From the NCBI RefSeq assembly GCF_900104415.1, contig NZ_FMXR01000006.1, positions 186,001-250,000 on the forward strand: DNA of 64,000 nucleotides. The letters run 5' to 3'. Below the pieces are notes generated by a model. That model saw only the letters and a program-made list of their open reading frames with translations, was not told where the DNA came from and ran no database searches. Made by a program: the position numbers and the translations under genes. Positions 15,622 through 24,836 of the stretch are shown here, one piece after another (position 1 is the stretch's first letter; each line of letters begins with the position of its first letter). Source of the stretch: Eubacterium oxidoreducens (lineage in GTDB: Bacteria; Bacillota; Clostridia; Lachnospirales; Lachnospiraceae).

Positions 15622-16899
15622 CTATCTTTCCTCACAGCTTCCAAGAACATGATTAATAAATTGCTGCGCTGTACGACCAGACAAACCACCATGACTTAAT
15701 TCCCATTTATTAGCTTCTTCCAAAAGCAACTGTGTATCCATTGTGATACCATGTTTTTGTGCTAACACCTCTACAATTTGCTTAAATTCTTTTTTATCCG
15801 GTGCGCAAAAGAATATCTGCACTCCAAATCTAGAAACCAAAGACAATTTTTCTTGTACGGTATCAGATGCATGCAAGTCATCACGTCTTTCTTCTTTATC
15901 CGAGAATTTTTCACGCACAAGATGACGACGATTAGATGTTGCATAAATCAATACATTATCCGGCTTCTTTTCCAGCCCGCCTTCAATAACAGCCTTTAAA
16001 TATTTATATTCTATCTCAAATTCCTCAAATGACAAATCATCCATATAAATGATAAATTTATAATTTCGATTTTTTATCTGTGCAATCACTTCGTTCAGGT
16101 CTTTAAACTGATGCTTATAGACTTCAATAAGACGCAATCCCTGATCGTAATACTGATTTACAATCGCTTTAATACTTGAAGACTTACCGGTTCCGGCATC
16201 CCCATACAGCAAACAGTTATTTGCACTATATCCTTTTACAAAACTTTCTGTATTGGCAATCAGTTTCTTCTTCGGAATCTCATACCCTACAAGATCATCT
16301 AACGATACATGCGCAATATTGGAAATCGGAGTGATAACCGGACGGTCATCCACCCGTGTAATACGAAAGGCTTTATGGAGTCCAAGTTCGCCAACGCCAA
16401 ATCGTTTATAAAATTCTGTTACATACTCCATAAACTCTATTTCGTCTTTTGATTTTGGCAAATCCTTAGATAATTGCACAATTCGATCCCGAATCCGTTT
16501 GTTAAACACCTTAGAATTGTCATTCACATTTTCATAGTGTTCCATCACCGCTACAAATTCTTTCGGAAATCCTTTTGTACTAAAATCAAATGCAAACAAT
16601 TCCCTAAAAATCTCAAAATCATGAATCGCAAGTGGATTTATGCTTCCCTCCACTTTTCCTTTTCCTTCGCAAGCAAGGCTAAAAGAATTCTCATTGTTAG
16701 CGATTAAAAAAGCCAAATAATTATGCCAAATATTACCTTCAAATCCATAAGATGAAGCCAGTTCAATTAATTGATGAAATGATTCATAAAAAAGCGCCTC
16801 ATGATTTTCACATCCCTCATCCATCAATGTGCAAAAGTTCTCAAGCACATCTCCATGTTTGAATTCTTTAAATATTACAAATTTCGTTATTAACTTCAT
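15622..16899 (-). CDS. DUF815-family AAA+ ATPase
   Basis: Uncharacterised AAA-type ATPase of the DUF815 family. The 425-residue product has an N-terminal half without known motifs (1-195), then a P-loop LLYGDAGTGKSSSIKAIV (about 233-250), Walker B FIIYMDDLSFEEFEIEY (about 290) and sensor-1-like LIYATSNRRHLV (about 327). The C-terminus carries an AAA lid ending HGGLSGRTAQQFINHVL. It lies between pheA and a HAD phosphatase and is probably co-transcribed with both. The family is common in Clostridia. No function is known to me. Confidence 0.88.
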   Translation of the reverse strand: MKLITKFVIFKEFKHGDVLENFCTLMDEGCENHEALFYESFHQLIELASSYGFEGNIWHNYLAFLIANNENSFSLACEGKGKVEGSINPLAIHDFEIFRELFAFDFSTKGFPKEFVAVMEHYENVNDNSKVFNKRIRDRIVQLSKDLPKSKDEIEFMEYVTEFYKRFGVGELGLHKAFRITRVDDRPVITPISNIAHVSLDDLVGYEIPKKKLIANTESFVKGYSANNCLLYGDAGTGKSSSIKAIVNQYYDQGLRLIEVYKHQFKDLNEVIAQIKNRNYKFIIYMDDLSFEEFEIEYKYLKAVIEGGLEKKPDNVLIYATSNRRHLVREKFSDKEERRDDLHASDTVQEKLSLVSRFGVQIFFCAPDKKEFKQIVEVLAQKHGITMDTQLLLEEANKWELSHGGLSGRTAQQFINHVLGSCEER

Positions 16900-16912
16900 A
16901 TTCCTTTTCCAC

Positions 16913-18061
16913 CTACTCTGTTTGTTTATGCATTTTATAGCAACCTAGAATCTGTACATTTCCTGCTTCCGTCAAAAGTCCAATCAGCGCATTTGCCATC
17001 GCATCATCCTCAAGCGTTCCATCGACTTCTACAAAAAATCTATATTCAAAATTACGCCCCGGAATCGGTCTTGAACTAATCTTAGTAAGATTTAATCCAT
17101 TATAAATAAAATGTGAGAGCATATAATATAAAGAACCACTCTTATTTGGAAGTTCAAAACTGATCGTTACTTTATCCGCATCTTTCGTATAGACTTCATC
17201 TTTCGAAACAATAATAAACAAGGTCGCATTCGTATCAACATTTATAATATCTTCACTTAGAATTTCAAGATTGTAAATATCAGCATTAAGCCTGTTGCCA
17301 ATGGACGCTTTGGTAATATCACCACTGTCTTTTACCCGCATAGCTGCCACAGCTGTATTTTCAACCTTAACCTGTTTCATCTGACGATTACTATTCAAAA
17401 AAATAGAACATTGACTAAGCGCTTGCGGATGTGAAACCACTTCTTTTATATCTGAAATCTTTGATCCCGGCAAACCAAGAAGTGCATGTCTAATAGGAAT
17501 CAGCATTTCCCCAACGATATGATGACCATATTCCGTCATTAAATCATAATTTTCCGAAATATCTCCTGCTGTTGTATTCTCAATCGGTAAAACCGCATAA
17601 TCAGCCTCGCCTGATTTTAACGCTTCCATTGCATCCCGCCAGGTCTCCACATGATATGAATTATCCGGCTCATGAAAAAAAGCATTCATTGCAACCTGCG
17701 AATACGCACCATCGGTTCCTTGAAATACAATGGTCTTTCCATGGATTCCAAGTTCATCAATTTTTTGAAATCCCAAATCGTAAACGCCTTTTTTTTCACG
17801 AATCAATTGGTACTGGCGCTTTCGGGAAATAGACATAATCTGCTCATACAACTCTTTGATTGCTTCATTTTCAAAGTCACTTGCTGCAGCAGAACATACC
17901 TGTTTCATCTTCGTTTCCTCTCTGGCATGATCTTGTACTTCCATTGACGCATCAATCTTATAAGATGCGACCTGCTCTGATAGTTTCATTCTATGACAAT
18001 AAAGTTTCACAAGTTGATCGTCTGTTTCATCAATTTGCCTTCTGATTTCTTCTAAGTCCAT
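16913..18061 (-). CDS. pheA: Bifunctional chorismate mutase/prephenate dehydratase
   Basis: Makes phenylpyruvate from chorismate, the committed steps to phenylalanine. I favour the ATG at 18061 (MDLEEIRRQIDETDDQLVKL, 382 residues) with AAGGAGG 11 bases upstream; an ATG at 18082 is the alternative. Domains: chorismate mutase type II helix bundle (about 1-85), prephenate dehydratase (about 105-285, starting VFQGTDGAYSQVA, with PIENTTAGDI), and an ACT domain (about 295-380) for phenylalanine feedback. The dehydratase TRF motif reads TLF (NATLFIIVS) and the ACT ESRP motif reads SSRP. These departures could alter activity or feedback. Confidence 0.92.
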   Translation of the reverse strand: MDLEEIRRQIDETDDQLVKLYCHRMKLSEQVASYKIDASMEVQDHAREETKMKQVCSAAASDFENEAIKELYEQIMSISRKRQYQLIREKKGVYDLGFQKIDELGIHGKTIVFQGTDGAYSQVAMNAFFHEPDNSYHVETWRDAMEALKSGEADYAVLPIENTTAGDISENYDLMTEYGHHIVGEMLIPIRHALLGLPGSKISDIKEVVSHPQALSQCSIFLNSNRQMKQVKVENTAVAAMRVKDSGDITKASIGNRLNADIYNLEILSEDIINVDTNATLFIIVSKDEVYTKDADKVTISFELPNKSGSLYYMLSHFIYNGLNLTKISSRPIPGRNFEYRFFVEVDGTLEDDAMANALIGLLTEAGNVQILGCYKMHKQTE

Positions 18062-18107
18062 GCCCCGAAAAGCCTCCTTCATTCTATCCTTTAGACCCAA
18101 TAATTCT

Positions 18108-18136
18108 TTGTATTTTAATACCCGTTATACTATAAT
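18108..18136 (+). promoter_or_regulatory. Promoter for the DUF5050-like gene
   Basis: TTGTAT and a perfect TATAAT with a 17-base spacer on the plus strand. It leaves a leader of about 100 bases that contains a GCAAGTA/TACTTGC inverted repeat (18193-18199 with 18210-18216). Confidence 0.6.
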
Positions 18137-18166
18137 ATTTATAAGGAGTAACGATAATCCTAAGTG

Positions 18167-18196
18167 ATTATACTACTATAGTAAGATATCTCGCAA
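18167..18196 (-). promoter_or_regulatory. Promoter for pheA and the downstream ATPase/HAD genes
   Basis: Minus-strand -35 TTGCGA (18196-18191) and a perfect -10 TATAAT (18172-18167) with an 18-base spacer. It is convergent-overlapping with the plus-strand promoter, so the two transcripts overlap by some 30 bases and may interfere. Confidence 0.55.
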
Positions 18197-18239
18197 GTAT
18201 CATAAAAGTTACTTGCTATACTTAGAAGAGGGGCATTAT

Positions 18240-19262
18240 ATGAGAAGCGAAGTACGAAAATTTCTAATCATTATTATTATCGTTGTGGCAGGGGTTATTG
18301 CCTTACTGGTTTTTAAAGAAACTCATAATTTCACGAAGCTTAATGACGAATATGTAAATGGAAACACTGACGGTAATTTATACAATTATGGATTGTTTTG
18401 TGAATACGAAGATACCATCTATTTTGCCAATCCTTCCGATAATTTTCGGCTTTATTCCATGGACTTTACCGGCAACAATCTGCAAAAGCTTTGTGATGAT
18501 GCCGTCTATTCTATTAACGCAGATGCCAATTATCTGTATCTGATCCGTGACAACTCCGAATCGACCGATTACATGTCCTTTATGCATTATAACAATTATG
18601 CCTTATATCGATGTGAACACGATGGCTCCAATATGAAAGTTATGGATGCAAACCCTTGTCTATATGCAAGTCTGGTCGGTAATTATATCTATTATCTGCA
18701 TTATGATGATGAGGTTGCTACGAAGACATATCGCGTATGCATTAATCTTGACGATCCTGAAGAAGTCTTTAATGAACCGAATTATACCTGCAGCACCAAA
18801 AATGAGTCTATTTATTATGTCGGCACCGATCATGATCACGACATTCACAAATTAAATACCGAAACCAACACAAAAACCACCATCAAAACCGGCAATTATT
18901 GGTTGGTTCAGGAAAATGGCGGATTCCTATATTACCTTGATAACACCGATGGATATAAATTAAAACGTGTCTTATTATCCGATCCGCAAAATTCCGAAGA
19001 AACGCTTGTAAACGGATGGGTAGAAAACTATAATACACTCGGTAATATTCTTTTCTATCAATATCATGAAAATTCCGGAACAAACTCCGGTCTTTATCGA
19101 ATGGATCTGTCTACTTTAGAGTCAACCTTGATTATTAGTGGTGAATACAAGAATATCAACTGTACCAGCACCTATACCTATTTTCAAGACTATAACGATT
19201 CTAAAACCATGTATATGGTTCCAACTTCCGGCAATACCGCTTACAGTGTCTTCTCACCGTAA
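18240..19262 (+). CDS. Membrane-anchored DUF5050-like beta-propeller protein
   Basis: A 340-residue protein starting MRSEVRKF, with AGAGGGG upstream of the ATG. One N-terminal hydrophobic segment (FLIIIIIVVAGVIALLVF, about 8-25) anchors it, with the rest outside the cell. The body is made of repeated short beta-strand motifs with aromatic residues (IYFANPSDNFRLYSMD, YLYLIRDNS, YIYYLHYDDE, SIYYVGTDHDHDIHKL, FLYYLDNTDGYKLKRV), typical of DUF5050 six- or seven-blade propellers found in Clostridia. It stands alone between pheA and polC. No enzymatic motif is visible; a cell-surface binding or sensing role is a guess. Confidence 0.75.
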   Translation: MRSEVRKFLIIIIIVVAGVIALLVFKETHNFTKLNDEYVNGNTDGNLYNYGLFCEYEDTIYFANPSDNFRLYSMDFTGNNLQKLCDDAVYSINADANYLYLIRDNSESTDYMSFMHYNNYALYRCEHDGSNMKVMDANPCLYASLVGNYIYYLHYDDEVATKTYRVCINLDDPEEVFNEPNYTCSTKNESIYYVGTDHDHDIHKLNTETNTKTTIKTGNYWLVQENGGFLYYLDNTDGYKLKRVLLSDPQNSEETLVNGWVENYNTLGNILFYQYHENSGTNSGLYRMDLSTLESTLIISGEYKNINCTSTYTYFQDYNDSKTMYMVPTSGNTAYSVFSP

Positions 19263-19281
19263 AGGTTTTCAAGCCAAATTG

Positions 19282-19309
19282 AAAGACAAGGATTTACACC
19301 CTTGTCTTT
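19282..19309. terminator. Terminator between the convergent DUF5050 gene and polC
   Basis: A 10-bp stem AAAGACAAGG/CCTTGTCTTT (19282-19291 with 19300-19309) with an 8-nt loop, followed by T-rich sequence on the plus strand. It lies three bases beyond the polC stop. Confidence 0.85.
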
Positions 19310-19312
19310 TTA

Positions 19313-22300
19313 TTATACGAAATCGAATAATGATAATTGATTCGTCTCCGGCAAATCACTTAAAATTCCAAGTTCTACCATAAGTTCAATTACGGTCTTA
19401 CTTGCCTTAGTCCTTTGTCTAAAATCATCTCGTGACAAGAATTCACCATTCTTAGCTGCATCTTCTACTGCATCCGCTGCCTTGTCACCAAGACCTTCAA
19501 TTGAGGAAATACTTGGCATTAATTTTCCATCAATAACCTGAAAATAATGAGCCTTCGCTTTATAAATATCAAAATCACAAAATTCAAATCCACGAGCATA
19601 CATTTCCTGAACAATACGCATGTCCTTCACAGTATCGAGCTCTTTTTTTGATGGATCTTCTTTTTTCAGGATTTTATCCATCTCATATTCGAGACGTTCT
19701 TTTCCCTGACACATTAATTCATAACTAAATGCAGTTGCTCGAATCGAGAAAAAAGCGGCATAATATGCCAGCGGATAATAAACTTTAAAATATGCAATTC
19801 TCCATGCCATCATAACATAAGCTGCAGCATGCGCTTTAGGGAACATGTATTTAATCTTCTTACACGACCAGATATACCAATCCGGAACATTATGTTCCTT
19901 CATGATTTCTTCCCATTCCGGTTTTAATCCTTTTCCTTTTCGCACTGCTTCCATAATGGTAAAGGATTGCTCACTTTCTACTCCCATACTAATCAAATAG
20001 GTCATAATATCATCACGGGTACAAATTGCGGTTGCAATAGTTGCATTTCCCTGTCGTATTAATTCCTGAGCATTTCCAAGCCATACATCCGTTCCATGTG
20101 AAAGTCCTGATATACGTATTAAATCAGAGATCGATTGCGGTTTTGTGTCGATCAACATTTGAATAACAAAATCGGTACCAAATTCCGGGATGCCAAGCGA
20201 ACCTAACGGAACCCCGCTAATATCATCCGGCTTGATTTCCAAAGCACTTGTATCCTGAAACAGGGACATCACTTTTTTATCATCAAATGGAATTGAAGTC
20301 GCATCAATTCCGGTCAGATCTTCGAGCATTCGAATCATGGTTGGATCGTCGTGCCCAAGTATATCAAGTTTTAGCAAGTTGTGATCGATGGAATGGTAAT
20401 CAAAATGTGTGGTTATAACATCCGTTGTCATGTCATTTGCAGGGTGTTGAATCGGCGTAAAGGAATTCATATCTTCCCCCATCGGTAATACTACAATTCC
20501 TCCGGGATGCTGGCCGGTAGTTCGTTTTATCCCCACGCACCCTTGCACAATTCTGTCAATCTCACAATTTCTTTTTGATACGCCATGCTCTTCATAATAT
20601 TTTTTCACATAACCAAATGCTGTCTTATCCGCCAACGCACCTATTGTTCCGGCTCTAAAGGTCTGTCCTTCTCCAAAGATTACCTCCGTATATCGATGCG
20701 CCTTACCTTGATAATCTCCGGAAAAATTAAGGTCGATATCCGGCTCTTTATTTCCTTTAAACCCAAGGAATGTTTCAAAAGGAATATCAAACCCATCTTT
20801 TACAAGCTTGTGTCCGCAGACCGGACAATCTTTATCCGGCAAGTCACATCCGGAGCGGCCGGCATACTTTTTCACTTCTTCTGAATCAAAATCAGAATAT
20901 TGACAATTCTCACATCGATAATGCGGGCTAAGCGGATTAACTTCTGTAATTCCCGACATTGTTGCAACAAATGACGAACCAACCGAGCCTCGAGAGCCAA
21001 CAAGATAACCATCTTCATTTGACTTCCAAACAAGTTTTTGCGCAATGATATACATAACGGCATAACCGTTTGATATGATGGAATTCAATTCTCTGTCCAG
21101 GCGCTCTTGTACAATTTCCGGCAATTGTTCTCCATACATTTCATGTGCTTTATTATTACAGATTTCTCGAAGCAACTGATCGGAATTCTCAATAACCGGA
21201 GGACATTTATCCGGCCTTACCGGCGTAATCTTTTCACACATATCCGCGATTTTATTCGTATTTGTAATGACTACCTCTATTGCCTTTTCGCTTCCAAGAT
21301 ATTCAAGCTCTTCTATCATCTCCTCTGTTGTTCGAAGAAATAAAGGTGCCTGATCATCCGCATCTTTAAAACCTTTCCCCGCCATAATGATTCTTCGGTA
21401 TACTTCATCTTCCGGATTCATAAAATGAACATCACAGGTGGCAACAACCATTTTGTTAAATTGTTCTCCAAGTTTTACAATTTGTCGATTAATATCCTTA
21501 ATATCTTCAATACTTGAAAGACGTGGTTTATCCCCGCGAATCATAAATTCATTATTTCCAACCGGCTGAATTTCTAAATAATCATAAAAATTCACTAATC
21601 TGGCGATTTCTTGTTTGGACTTTCCATCCAAAAGAGCCTGGTACAATTCGCCGGCCTCACAAGCCGATCCAATTATCAACCCTTCCGAATATTTTAAGTA
21701 TTCACTTTTCGGAATTCTTGGTCTTCGGTAATAATACTTAAGATGAGACATCGAAACCAATCGATATAAATTAATACGACCAATTGTATTTGTCGCAATA
21801 ATAATCGCATGATATGTCGAAAGCTTTTTAACTCGTTCCGGTGAAGATGCCGCCAATTCATTTAATTCTTTAAGATTGGTAATTCCCATATCTTCTAACA
21901 TGGCAATCTGCTTTAATAAAATATTGGCGGTGCACTCTGCATCATCAACTGCCCGATGGTGATGCTCTAAGGATACCCCAAGTTTTTTGGCAACATTATC
22001 CAGCGTAAACTTCGCAACATCCGGCATTAAAAGTCTTGCAATTTGCATGGTATCCGTAACTGTAAATGCACAAGAAAGCCCAAGATCTTCACTATTCTTT
22101 CGAATAAATCCCATATCAAAATCGGCATTATGCGCAACCACTACGCAATCCTTACAAAAATCAAGAAACTTTACAAGAACCTCATCAATAACCGGAGCGC
22201 TCATTACCATCTCATCCGTAATTGATGTAAGATTTTGAATTTCGAATGGAATCGGCTGATTCGGATTCACAAAACTCGAAAAACGATCCACAATATTACC

Positions 22301-23749
22301 GCCCGAAATCTTCACAGCACCAATTTCAATAATTTTACAATTAAGCGGCGAAAGCCCGGTTGTCTCAATATCAAAAACAACAAAGTCAGAATGGAAATTC
22401 TGCCCATTCTCATCAATAACGATATCTTGAAGATCATCTACCAGATACGCTTCCACTCCATAAATTACTTTAAAATCATCCTCGAGACTGATTGTATGAT
22501 GCGCATCCGTAAATGCCTGCACACAGCCGTGATCTGTAATCGCAAGAGCCTTGTGCCCCCACTTCTTAGCCTGATTAATCAAATCCTTTACATCCGTAAC
22601 CGCATCCATTTCCGACATCTTGGTGTGACAATGAAGTTCTACTCTCTTTTGCGGATAAGTATCTTCTCTCGAAGTTGTAAAATCTGCAATTTTCATAATT
22701 CCAAATATAGAACTGAACATGATTTCCTTATCATATAAGTCCATACTGGCAAATCCTTTTAGTTTTACAAACTTTCCACTACTGATTTCACCTTTTATAT
22801 CATCAAGTTGCTCCGGTTTTAAAAATAGTTTTGCACGAATCGTGTCCGTAAAATCCGTTAAAGAAAATGTCAACAAATGTTTGCCACTACGTAGTTCTCT
22901 ATCATCTACCATTATAATCTTACCTTTCACAGTAAGATCTCCCGGTTCTTCTCCTATTGATGAAATCGATACGGGTTCATCTTCAAATTCACGTCCATAG
23001 ATGACATCCGGATTATCTGACTTTTTAGCCTGAAAAGAAAATGATTTTTTGGCTCCTCCATTGTATTTTTTTTGCATAACGGTTGAAGTTGACTGTTTGG
23101 ATGATTCCTTATGCTCAGACTTTGTCGTGTTATCATCCGCCACTGCTTCTAGTTCTTTGTTTTGATAAAGCATTGTTCTTGATAGAATTTGTTGAATTTC
23201 AATATCCATCTTACGATCAGCAATTTCCTTGTATTTGCTTTCAGCAGGTTCAAAATAATCTACCTCACAATGGAATTTCAAACCACATCTGTCATAGAAC
23301 ACCTTATCAAAATACGCAATCAAATGGTTCGCATTTTCTCGGGACATCATTGTATCCTCCAGCGAAAGATGCATCGTGTCTTCTTCATCAAAAGAAACCT
23401 TTGCCTTTTTTAGTACAAGATAATAAAAACGATTGATAGATTTTAGTTCCAAAAGCATACTTTCTAAATACATCTCGTATAAATTCTTACAATTATATTG
23501 CTTAGAAAGTACAAAATGCTCATAGACCTTAACTTGTGTCTCTTCTTCCTTAAAAATCTGCTCCTTCACACATTCTTCTAGCGCAAAAATTGCGGCTTTA
23601 TCAATCAAATGTGTTGCACTGATTTTAATTCGAAACATTGTCTTGGATTTATTGATTGACAACTGTTCAACCGTAACCTCCTCAAACATTTCCTGCATTT
23701 TTTTACTTAATTTAAGACTTGCAAATACTTCTGTAAATGCCTTTTCCAT
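19313..23749 (-). CDS. polC: DNA polymerase III PolC-type, replicative
   Basis: Main leading/lagging-strand replicative polymerase of low-GC Gram-positives. The start at 23749 (MEKAFTEVFASLK, 1478 residues) has GGGTGA five bases upstream; a GTG four codons earlier is possible. Order of domains: N-terminal domain, OB-fold (about 275-365), PHP domain (ELHCHTKMSEMD, about 375) interrupted by the DEDD proofreading exonuclease (FVVFDIETTGLSPLN to HHRAVDDAECTA), polymerase palm (EPDIDLNFSGDYQ), a zinc-binding cysteine cluster (CENCQYSDF ... CPVCGHKL), and a C-terminal HhH region. It ends the frr-uppS-cdsA-dxr-rseP-ispG-polC block. Confidence 0.97.
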   Translation of the reverse strand: MEKAFTEVFASLKLSKKMQEMFEEVTVEQLSINKSKTMFRIKISATHLIDKAAIFALEECVKEQIFKEEETQVKVYEHFVLSKQYNCKNLYEMYLESMLLELKSINRFYYLVLKKAKVSFDEEDTMHLSLEDTMMSRENANHLIAYFDKVFYDRCGLKFHCEVDYFEPAESKYKEIADRKMDIEIQQILSRTMLYQNKELEAVADDNTTKSEHKESSKQSTSTVMQKKYNGGAKKSFSFQAKKSDNPDVIYGREFEDEPVSISSIGEEPGDLTVKGKIIMVDDRELRSGKHLLTFSLTDFTDTIRAKLFLKPEQLDDIKGEISSGKFVKLKGFASMDLYDKEIMFSSIFGIMKIADFTTSREDTYPQKRVELHCHTKMSEMDAVTDVKDLINQAKKWGHKALAITDHGCVQAFTDAHHTISLEDDFKVIYGVEAYLVDDLQDIVIDENGQNFHSDFVVFDIETTGLSPLNCKIIEIGAVKISGGNIVDRFSSFVNPNQPIPFEIQNLTSITDEMVMSAPVIDEVLVKFLDFCKDCVVVAHNADFDMGFIRKNSEDLGLSCAFTVTDTMQIARLLMPDVAKFTLDNVAKKLGVSLEHHHRAVDDAECTANILLKQIAMLEDMGITNLKELNELAASSPERVKKLSTYHAIIIATNTIGRINLYRLVSMSHLKYYYRRPRIPKSEYLKYSEGLIIGSACEAGELYQALLDGKSKQEIARLVNFYDYLEIQPVGNNEFMIRGDKPRLSSIEDIKDINRQIVKLGEQFNKMVVATCDVHFMNPEDEVYRRIIMAGKGFKDADDQAPLFLRTTEEMIEELEYLGSEKAIEVVITNTNKIADMCEKITPVRPDKCPPVIENSDQLLREICNNKAHEMYGEQLPEIVQERLDRELNSIISNGYAVMYIIAQKLVWKSNEDGYLVGSRGSVGSSFVATMSGITEVNPLSPHYRCENCQYSDFDSEEVKKYAGRSGCDLPDKDCPVCGHKLVKDGFDIPFETFLGFKGNKEPDIDLNFSGDYQGKAHRYTEVIFGEGQTFRAGTIGALADKTAFGYVKKYYEEHGVSKRNCEIDRIVQGCVGIKRTTGQHPGGIVVLPMGEDMNSFTPIQHPANDMTTDVITTHFDYHSIDHNLLKLDILGHDDPTMIRMLEDLTGIDATSIPFDDKKVMSLFQDTSALEIKPDDISGVPLGSLGIPEFGTDFVIQMLIDTKPQSISDLIRISGLSHGTDVWLGNAQELIRQGNATIATAICTRDDIMTYLISMGVESEQSFTIMEAVRKGKGLKPEWEEIMKEHNVPDWYIWSCKKIKYMFPKAHAAAYVMMAWRIAYFKVYYPLAYYAAFFSIRATAFSYELMCQGKERLEYEMDKILKKEDPSKKELDTVKDMRIVQEMYARGFEFCDFDIYKAKAHYFQVIDGKLMPSISSIEGLGDKAADAVEDAAKNGEFLSRDDFRQRTKASKTVIELMVELGILSDLPETNQLSLFDFV

Positions 23750-23763
23750 CCAATCACCCACAT

Positions 23764-24825
23764 TTATTTCATCTTAGTAATTCGATCAAGTTCTTCTTGA
23801 ACAGCACTTAAAAGTTCTTGTTCCGGTACTTTACGAAGCACTTCACCATGGCGAAATACAATTCCTTCACCGATTCCACCGGCGACCCCAAGATCCGCCT
23901 CTTTCGCCTCTCCCGGACCATTTACCACGCATCCCATCACTGCAACTTTTATATCGGCTGAATAGTTTTCACACAATCTTTCCACCTGATTTGCCAAAGA
24001 AATCAAGTCAATCCTTGTACGTCCACAGGTCGGACAAGAAACCACTTCCACACCGCCTTTTCTAAGACCTAATGTCTTCAAAATCATCTTTGCGGAGCGA
24101 ATCTCTTCGACCGGATCTCCGGTAAGTGAGACTCTTATCGTATCTCCAATTCCTTGACCCAAAATCAATCCAAGTCCTACCGCCGATTTTATATTTCCTG
24201 CATATACCGTACCAGCTTCAGTGATTCCAACATGAAGAGGATATATCGTCTTATCGGCAATCAACTTATGCGCCTGTACGCACATCATAACATCCGATGA
24301 CTTAATACTGATAACAATCTGATCATAGCCAAGATCTTCCACAATCTTCACTTTATCAAGCGCACTTTCAACAAGTCCCTCCGCAGTCACACCATGATAT
24401 TTTTCAATCAAATGCTTTTCCAAAGAACCACTATTTACCCCAACACGAATCGGAACCTGGTACTCCTTTGCCATATCAACAACCGCTTTAATACGTTCTT
24501 TAGAACCTATATTTCCCGGATTTATCCGTATTTTATCCGCCCCGTTTTCCATTGCTTTTAAGGCAAGCTTATAATCAAAGTGAATATCTGCAACCAGCGG
24601 AATATGAATCTGTTTCTTAATCTCTTTTAAAGCCTCAGCTGCTTCCTCATCATATGCCGCGCATCTGACAATCTCACATCCAGCCTTTTCAAGTTCTAGA
24701 ATCTGTTCAACAGTCGCTTGAACATCTGAGGTTTTCGTATTTGTCATAGACTGTATCAGAATCGGATTGTCGCCTCCAATCATCCGATCTTTAATTCGAA
24801 TCACTTTACTTTTTCTGCGCTCCAT
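23764..24825 (-). CDS. ispG: 4-hydroxy-3-methylbut-2-enyl diphosphate synthase (flavodoxin)
   Basis: Iron-sulfur enzyme of the MEP isoprenoid pathway, acting on the cyclic diphosphate intermediate. The 353-residue product has the TIM-barrel start NPILIQSMTNTKTSDV and the C-terminal [4Fe-4S] ligands in VVSCPTCGRTRIDL and VMGCVVNGPGEAKEADLG. AGGCG lies before the ATG. It sits between rseP and polC with dxr two genes upstream, so two MEP enzymes share the operon. B. subtilis has proS at this place instead. Confidence 0.97.
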   Translation of the reverse strand: MERRKSKVIRIKDRMIGGDNPILIQSMTNTKTSDVQATVEQILELEKAGCEIVRCAAYDEEAAEALKEIKKQIHIPLVADIHFDYKLALKAMENGADKIRINPGNIGSKERIKAVVDMAKEYQVPIRVGVNSGSLEKHLIEKYHGVTAEGLVESALDKVKIVEDLGYDQIVISIKSSDVMMCVQAHKLIADKTIYPLHVGITEAGTVYAGNIKSAVGLGLILGQGIGDTIRVSLTGDPVEEIRSAKMILKTLGLRKGGVEVVSCPTCGRTRIDLISLANQVERLCENYSADIKVAVMGCVVNGPGEAKEADLGVAGGIGEGIVFRHGEVLRKVPEQELLSAVQEELDRITKMK

Positions 24826-24836
24826 AAAACGCCTCC

